From Promicromonosporaceae bacterium (GTDB lineage Bacteria; Actinomycetota; Actinomycetes; Actinomycetales; Cellulomonadaceae), in the NCBI GenBank assembly GCA_009782865.1, contig WRIF01000087.1, forward strand, positions 1 through 6,816: DNA of 6,816 nt, read 5' to 3'. Position numbers and translations under genes: made by a program. Under the pieces are notes generated by a model. The model was not told the DNA's origin. It searched no databases and was given only the letters and a program-made list of their open reading frames with translations. Position 1 is the stretch's first letter, and every line of letters starts with the position of its first letter. This document shows positions 3,467-6,816 of the stretch, in pieces.

Positions 3467-6418
3467 TCAGGCTCGGGTGGCTGGCACCGCCCGAATCTTG
3501 CGGACTTCGACCACCGCCGCCGCGGCGGCCAACAGGGTAGCGACGCCCAGGGCAACCACTATGGTCCAGACCCAGCCGGCCCCGCCGGTGGGGGGAAGCA
3601 GCAAGGTGGGCGGCGGGACGGCATCTCGTTCGATGGTGATCTGCCAGGAGTGGTAGGTGTACATCTGGAAGCTGTTGTCGTCCACATCGTCATCCAGCCG
3701 ACCGTCTCCCCACCCTAGGGCGGTGTTCCGGTGGAACGTCTCTGAACCCATGTCCAGGAGACCGACACAGGAAACCGTCCCGCCGCCGGGCAGTGCGGAA
3801 TGCAGCGATGAATCAAACCCCTCACCGCCTGAACTTGTAAAGGCCCGCAGCACGGCGTTTCCATCCACGAAATCTGGGTTAAAGTGAGAGCCCATCCATC
3901 CCGCGTTGAAGTATTCATCGTGGGCAACCATCCACCAGAGTCCCGACCCTGGGTCCAGGCCTGGTGTCAGAAACGGAATGAACTCAAAGTCCCATTTGTC
4001 GGTGACTGCCGTCATATCGAAAGTATGCGGTTGCCCGTAGACGGGAGCCGTGCAGGTCTGCCACCGCACATCGGGACCTGCCCGAGTAAAGTCAGCTATC
4101 TTGAAATCCCAGACCGGTCCTGCGGCCAAGTTTGCCAGCTCCATGTAGACGGTAATTTGCGGAATCTCATCGCCCGCGGCTGGCTCGATGGTAACGTAAC
4201 CAGTCTCGGGGTCCACGTCACAGGTGCCCTCACCTTCCCAGGTGTCACACACGTCCGACCACTTGCGTACTGTCAACGGGGCCTCGTCCAGCTCGATAAC
4301 CTCCAGTTCCCAAGTCGCGGTGTCCACGACCCACACGTCCAGTTCGGACTGCGTCAACACCGAAGCGGTGTTGCGGTGGAAGTCGTACCCCTGGTCAGGG
4401 CCGAAGAAATCCGCCCGTCCCATGTGCAGCCAGCCGTCACACTCGACGCTCTGGCCGGGACCCACCAACTCGGTCCCGAACGGACTACTGAGGTTAAAGA
4501 TGAACTCGAACCCATAAACAGCTGCCATTTCTGGAGAAACCGAGAGCCAGTCCCACAGTGCGTCCACGCCATTGAGGTAGACCGGGTGGTGTTCATGCTG
4601 ACTGTGCTCCCACAGGTTCACCGACCAGAGCTGGGTGCCGTCAATGTCGCGTACCCCGCAAGTGCCCCAGTGCCAATCGACGGCTGGGCCTTCCTCGGTG
4701 TTGTCTGCGAGGATCACGCGGTCCAGCCATCCGTCGCTGACGTTGGTGGCCGCCATGTGCACTCGCACTGCGTCGGGGTACCAGCCGGGCCACCGGGTCA
4801 CGTACCCATCGGGGTGGCTGGGCGACCACTTCTCAATGGAGAGGAGACCCGGAGCCTCGTCAGCTATGATGACCTGCCAGGTGTCCGCCACCACCTCGGT
4901 CCTGACCCCTCCATAGTAGTGATCCCATCTCCATCCCGCGGCGGCAGCAAAGTTCGAGTGAAGACTCGCGGACTCTAGGTCCAACGATCCGGCGCAGCGC
5001 ATGGTCTCTCCCGGCGCCATCACATAGTGCTCACCCGCCGTCGTCCGCGCGATGAGTCCCACGATAACTTCCCCGTCTTCAAACTCGTCCTGCTCGGTGT
5101 AGGTCGCATCCCAGACGATCTCCATGTCGCCCCGATGGAAGGAGCCGGTCTCGTCAGCGAGGTAGAGACGCGCACCGGGAATCGCGGGGAACTCGCAGAA
5201 CTCCCAGCGTGCCTGTGGCCCCTCACCCGCAAAGTCACCCCAATGGAACTCGTGCCAGTACCCTTCACTCGTGTTGGTCACCTCGGAGTAGACGGTCATC
5301 ACCGGGATTTGATCGCCAGGGGCGGGGTCGATGGTGACATAACCCGTCTCGGGGTCCATCTCGCAGGTGCCGTCACCCTCCCACGTGTCACACACGTCCG
5401 ACCACTTGCGAATCGAAATCTCCTCGTCAGGGACGATCACATTCAAGGTCCAGGTGTGCGTCCACTCATGGCGCAGTTGCGCTCCGGCCTCTTCAGGAGT
5501 CGCGAGGGACCTGTCGAAAACTTCAGCCCATCCGTGCGCCGTTGCGGACGTCTCCGCCCCCATGTTCAACACGCCGGCGCAACGCAACGCCTCCCCGGGC
5601 AACAGCACTGCGTGGTCTGGGGTCCAGTTCTCTGCACCCGCCACCGAAGCCCAGATGTACGTGTAGAACTCAGTAATGCCCAGATCACCCATTCCGCTCC
5701 ACATGCTCGGAATGCGGGCATGGTGACGCACGGTGCCGCGATATACGTAACGATTATGGGGACCTACCGTCAGATCAAACTCATATCCATGCGGGAAGGC
5801 ACATGATCGCCAGTCGATATCGGGGCCGCCGAGATGCTCCATCGTGCCATCAAAGGCCAGATTCGGGACCATCTGGAACTGAGTGAATGTTCCCCAACGA
5901 TCCTCGCTGACGTTGACGATGTCCAGGAAGACGTTCATCTCGCCCAAGGGGAGGTCTCCGGGGGCGGGCTCGATGGTGACGTTCAGCCGGTCGTCGCTCT
6001 CGTCACAGGTGCCCGCGCCGGTCCAGTTCTCGCAGACATCGGACCACATCCGCGACACAAAAAACTTGGCGTCATCGCTCACGTCCTGCGCTTCGAGGGG
6101 AGTCGCTGCGGGCGCCGAGTCATTCCCAAACAGTCCGCTGTCGGCCAGGCCGGACAGAGCGGGGGGCGTCGTCTCCGTCTCCGGCAGGCCGGCGGGCGAG
6201 ACCTCGATGGCGGTCGCCGGGGCCGGCCCGCCGATGCCGGGAATCACCAGGGGCGCATCGTCCAGGTCGCTCACGTCCAAGGCGTCGCCTTCGGCGGCCG
6301 TGGAGGGGGCCACCGCCAGGGTTGCCGCCCCAACCACCAGCGTCAGCACGGCGGCCAGGCCGCTCAGGTGGGCGCGCTTCGCTTTCGAGTGGCGCCGCAG
6401 AGAGGAGATTCTGCTCAC
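3467..6418 (-). CDS. Large LPXTG surface protein with four Trp/Cys-rich repeats, putative pilus-tip adhesin
   Basis: A 983-residue cell-surface protein. The start is GTG at 6418: AGGAAG lies 10 nt upstream, and no other start codon occurs in frame before the upstream stop at 6524-6526. A basic N-terminus and a hydrophobic core (about 18-37) end in an Ala-rich cleavage region near residue 42. An Ala/Pro/Asp linker (43-122) follows, then four divergent repeats (about 123-336, 337-528, 529-717, 718-930). A proline-rich spacer precedes LPPTG (941-945), a membrane segment (about 948-970) and a basic tail. All 14 cysteines lie in the repeats. Trp makes up about 5% of residues 123-930. I see no vWFA/MIDAS site and no pilin-motif lysine, so it fits a terminal rather than a shaft subunit. 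I do not recognise the repeat family; a DUF11- or CnaA-like beta-sandwich is a guess. The surface-anchored call is firm, but the ligand and tip location are inferred from the neighbouring pilin and sortases. Confidence 0.9.
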   Translation of the reverse strand: MSRISSLRRHSKAKRAHLSGLAAVLTLVVGAATLAVAPSTAAEGDALDVSDLDDAPLVIPGIGGPAPATAIEVSPAGLPETETTPPALSGLADSGLFGNDSAPAATPLEAQDVSDDAKFFVSRMWSDVCENWTGAGTCDESDDRLNVTIEPAPGDLPLGEMNVFLDIVNVSEDRWGTFTQFQMVPNLAFDGTMEHLGGPDIDWRSCAFPHGYEFDLTVGPHNRYVYRGTVRHHARIPSMWSGMGDLGITEFYTYIWASVAGAENWTPDHAVLLPGEALRCAGVLNMGAETSATAHGWAEVFDRSLATPEEAGAQLRHEWTHTWTLNVIVPDEEISIRKWSDVCDTWEGDGTCEMDPETGYVTIDPAPGDQIPVMTVYSEVTNTSEGYWHEFHWGDFAGEGPQARWEFCEFPAIPGARLYLADETGSFHRGDMEIVWDATYTEQDEFEDGEVIVGLIARTTAGEHYVMAPGETMRCAGSLDLESASLHSNFAAAAGWRWDHYYGGVRTEVVADTWQVIIADEAPGLLSIEKWSPSHPDGYVTRWPGWYPDAVRVHMAATNVSDGWLDRVILADNTEEGPAVDWHWGTCGVRDIDGTQLWSVNLWEHSQHEHHPVYLNGVDALWDWLSVSPEMAAVYGFEFIFNLSSPFGTELVGPGQSVECDGWLHMGRADFFGPDQGYDFHRNTASVLTQSELDVWVVDTATWELEVIELDEAPLTVRKWSDVCDTWEGEGTCDVDPETGYVTIEPAAGDEIPQITVYMELANLAAGPVWDFKIADFTRAGPDVRWQTCTAPVYGQPHTFDMTAVTDKWDFEFIPFLTPGLDPGSGLWWMVAHDEYFNAGWMGSHFNPDFVDGNAVLRAFTSSGGEGFDSSLHSALPGGGTVSCVGLLDMGSETFHRNTALGWGDGRLDDDVDDNSFQMYTYHSWQITIERDAVPPPTLLLPPTGGAGWVWTIVVALGVATLLAAAAAVVEVRKIRAVPATRA
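3629..4267 (-). repeat. Adhesin repeat 4 (residues about 718-930)
   Basis: This copy opens with RKWSDVCDTWEGEGTC (Lys719, Cys724, Cys733) and has TIEPAAGD, VRWQTC (Cys789), GTVSCVG (Cys884) and HRNTA (Asn898). It closes with HSWQITI just before the proline-rich wall spacer. It is longer than repeat 2 because of an insertion between the third and fourth Cys (95 residues apart against 67). Confidence 0.75.
4268..4834 (-). repeat. Adhesin repeat 3, degenerate (residues about 529-717)
   Basis: This copy opens with EKWSPSHPDGYV (Lys530) and lacks both cysteines of the SDVC...GTC segment. It keeps DWHWGTC (Cys587), PGQSVECDG (Cys660), HRNTASV (Asn683) and the closing ATWELEVI strand. It is the richest in Trp (13 residues). 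Loss of the first Cys pair together, with retention of the second, is informative about disulfide pairing. Confidence 0.7.
4835..5410 (-). repeat. Adhesin repeat 2 (residues about 337-528)
   Basis: This copy opens with RKWSDVCDTWEGDGTC (Lys338, Cys343, Cys352) and has TIDPAPGD, ARWEFC (Cys408) and PGETMRCAG (Cys475). It then has LHSN (Asn489) and closes with DTWQVII. It has the full set of four Cys plus the Lys and Asn. An Arg-Gly-Asp tripeptide sits at residues 429-431. Its opening is nearly identical to that of repeat 4, also at DNA level. Confidence 0.75.
5411..6052 (-). repeat. Adhesin repeat 1 (residues about 123-336)
   Basis: The first protein repeat opens with RMWSDVC and GTC (Cys129, Cys138) and continues with TIEPAPGD, DWRSC (Cys206) and PGEALRCAG (Cys280). 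It closes at the HTWTLNVI strand. It has all four repeat cysteines but Met124 where the other copies have Lys, and it lacks the later HRN/HSN segment. It is the most divergent copy at its N-terminal edge. Edges are set from the shared KWSDVC-like starts. Confidence 0.75.
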
Positions 6419-6428
6419 TTGACTGTCG

Positions 6429-6434
6429 CTTCCT
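6429..6434 (-). promoter_or_regulatory. Ribosome binding site of the adhesin
   Basis: AGGAAG on the minus strand stands 10 nt before the GTG at 6418. The spacing is slightly long but acceptable. It supports a GTG start where no ATG is available. Confidence 0.55.
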
Positions 6435-6575
6435 GCCGGCGCGAGCCGCGTCCTGCGGACCGAGCGCCTGCGTGTTGACCGCGAGCCCCCTTCGCCGGGA
6501 ACCCAAGGTTGTGCCTGTGGTTTCTATCGATTCGCCACGGCGCTTACCGGGTGAATCGCTGCGTAAAGGTTCGTT

Positions 6576-6592
6576 TGTGACCCCACGTCACA
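6576..6592. promoter_or_regulatory. Perfect 6-5-6 inverted repeat, candidate operator
   Basis: TGTGAC and GTCACA are separated by 5 nt, forming a perfect dyad about 160-175 nt before the adhesin start. It resembles a CRP/GlxR-family site, but the TGTGA and TCACA halves are 7 nt apart where that family expects 6. The minus-strand half GCGTGTGA recurs at 6632-6639, 44 nt away. A regulator site is plausible but unproven. Confidence 0.4.
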
Positions 6593-6608
6593 CGCAATCG
6601 ACCGCGCG

Positions 6609-6624
6609 ACCCGCGACGGCGGGT
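6609..6624. repeat. Perfect 6-bp hairpin, 4-nt loop
   Basis: ACCCGC at 6609-6614 is reverse-complementary to GCGGGT at 6619-6624. It may be an operator dyad or a structure in the leader; in such G/C-rich sequence chance is also possible. Confidence 0.35.
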
Positions 6625-6663
6625 ACCGACATCACACGCCAGGCGGTTACATAAGTACCGACA
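6623..6663. repeat. 9-bp direct repeat GTACCGACA, 32 nt apart
   Basis: GTACCGACA occurs at 6623-6631 and 6655-6663. The 32-nt period is close to three helical turns, so two sites would lie on one DNA face. A related but inexact CCGACA-like segment (CCCGACAC) follows at 6692-6699. A binding-site pair is possible. Confidence 0.4.
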
Positions 6664-6752
6664 GGGGGCGGACGCGACCACATCTGGGTAACCCGACACT
6701 GGGCGCGACGCCCTTCCGCCCGCGGGCAGTGGCAGGAAGCGGGACGGCAGGA

Positions 6753-6774
6753 GGGATGGGACGGGCGGGCCGGG
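6753..6774 (+). other. G-quadruplex motif upstream of the adhesin
   Basis: The plus strand has five GGG runs at 6753, 6758, 6763, 6767 and 6772, with loops of 1-2 nt. This satisfies the usual G3-N1-7 rule. A further G5 run lies at 6780-6784. The plus strand is the template strand for the pilus genes. The motif sits in a low-complexity stretch at the window end, so its reality depends on sequence quality. Confidence 0.45.
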
Positions 6775-6801
6775 CGGCAGGGGGCCCCGGGGGGGCCGCC
6801 G

Positions 6802-6816
6802 CCCCCCCCCCCCCCC
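6802..6816. repeat. Terminal C15 homopolymer tract
   Basis: Fifteen C residues end the window, preceded by a G7 run at 6789-6795 that could pair with them. The tract is either a true slippage-prone tract in front of the pilus locus or a contig-end artefact; nothing in the window separates the two. Confidence 0.5.

Larger units (their letters stand above)
6419..6816. other. 398-nt region upstream of the adhesin, no gene seen
   Basis: No convincing gene is present on either strand; short open frames here are high-GC noise. The region should hold the promoter of the pilus locus, but no -35/-10 pair stands out. It contains an imperfect 9-bp dyad at 6528-6536 and 6550-6558 (one mismatch, 13-nt loop) that could fold in the adhesin leader. 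It also contains the dyads and direct repeats listed separately, and becomes G-rich and low in complexity from about 6721. Confidence 0.6.

Noticed and set aside
3355..3555. 66-codon minus-strand open frame across the adhesin end and the spacer
   Set aside because: It overlaps the adhesin membrane segment in another frame, has no good ribosome binding site and no recognisable features.
3884..4978. 364-codon plus-strand open frame inside the adhesin gene
   Set aside because: It is antisense to clear adhesin repeats, has no ribosome binding site or recognisable domain, and lies where the minus strand encodes conserved Trp/Cys landmarks.
6120..6506. 128-codon minus-strand open frame overlapping the adhesin start
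   Set aside because: It is out of frame with the signal peptide, Arg/Gly-rich and without features. The GTG frame with signal peptide explains the region.
6528..6560. Possible -10 element (GATAGA) near the adhesin leader
   Set aside because: No acceptable -35 lies at normal spacing and the hexamer is a poor match, so I do not call a promoter.
1..6816. CRISPR array, tRNA/rRNA genes, insertion sequences or phage genes
   Set aside because: I saw no regular short direct repeats with spacers, no tRNA-like fold, no transposase or phage protein in any frame, and no terminal inverted repeats flanking the locus.

Overview
The window is a high-GC stretch, most likely from an actinobacterium (Actinomycetota). 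The evidence is G/C-biased codon use, LPXTG sorting signals with short Arg-rich tails, and Spa/Fim-type pilus genes. Genus cannot be read from the sequence. All convincing genes lie on the minus strand and form one sortase-assembled pilus locus, read from right to left: a large surface adhesin, a shaft pilin, then two class C (pilin-polymerising) sortases. The window cuts the second sortase at the left edge and ends at the right edge in a 15-base C tract. It may therefore be a whole short contig.

Region by region (plus-strand coordinates): 1-731 is a partial class C sortase (243 residues, C-terminus off the window). 724-1581 is a complete class C sortase that overlaps it by 8 nt and is its tandem duplicate (about 62% identity by hand count, no gaps). 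1582-1693 is a short intergenic region holding the sortase ribosome binding site and a perfect 16-bp inverted repeat just after the pilin stop. 1694-3298 is the major pilin, with signal peptide, pilin-motif lysine, E-box and LPMTG. 3299-3466 is a 168-nt spacer. 3467-6418 is a 983-residue adhesin that starts with GTG, carries four divergent tandem repeats rich in Trp and Cys, and ends in LPPTG. 6419-6816 has no gene but holds several dyads, direct repeats, a G-quadruplex motif and the terminal homopolymer.

Inferred working model: the adhesin is exported, folded with disulfides, and placed at the pilus tip because it has a sorting signal but no pilin-motif lysine. The sortases cleave LPMTG/LPPTG and join the threonine to the pilin-motif lysine (Lys181) of the next shaft subunit. 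A housekeeping sortase encoded elsewhere would anchor the fibre. The hairpin after the pilin gene would keep sortase transcripts below pilin transcripts. The least familiar part is the adhesin repeat, which I do not recognise as a named family. Its Cys and Lys/Asn positions vary between copies in a way that predicts its covalent cross-links.
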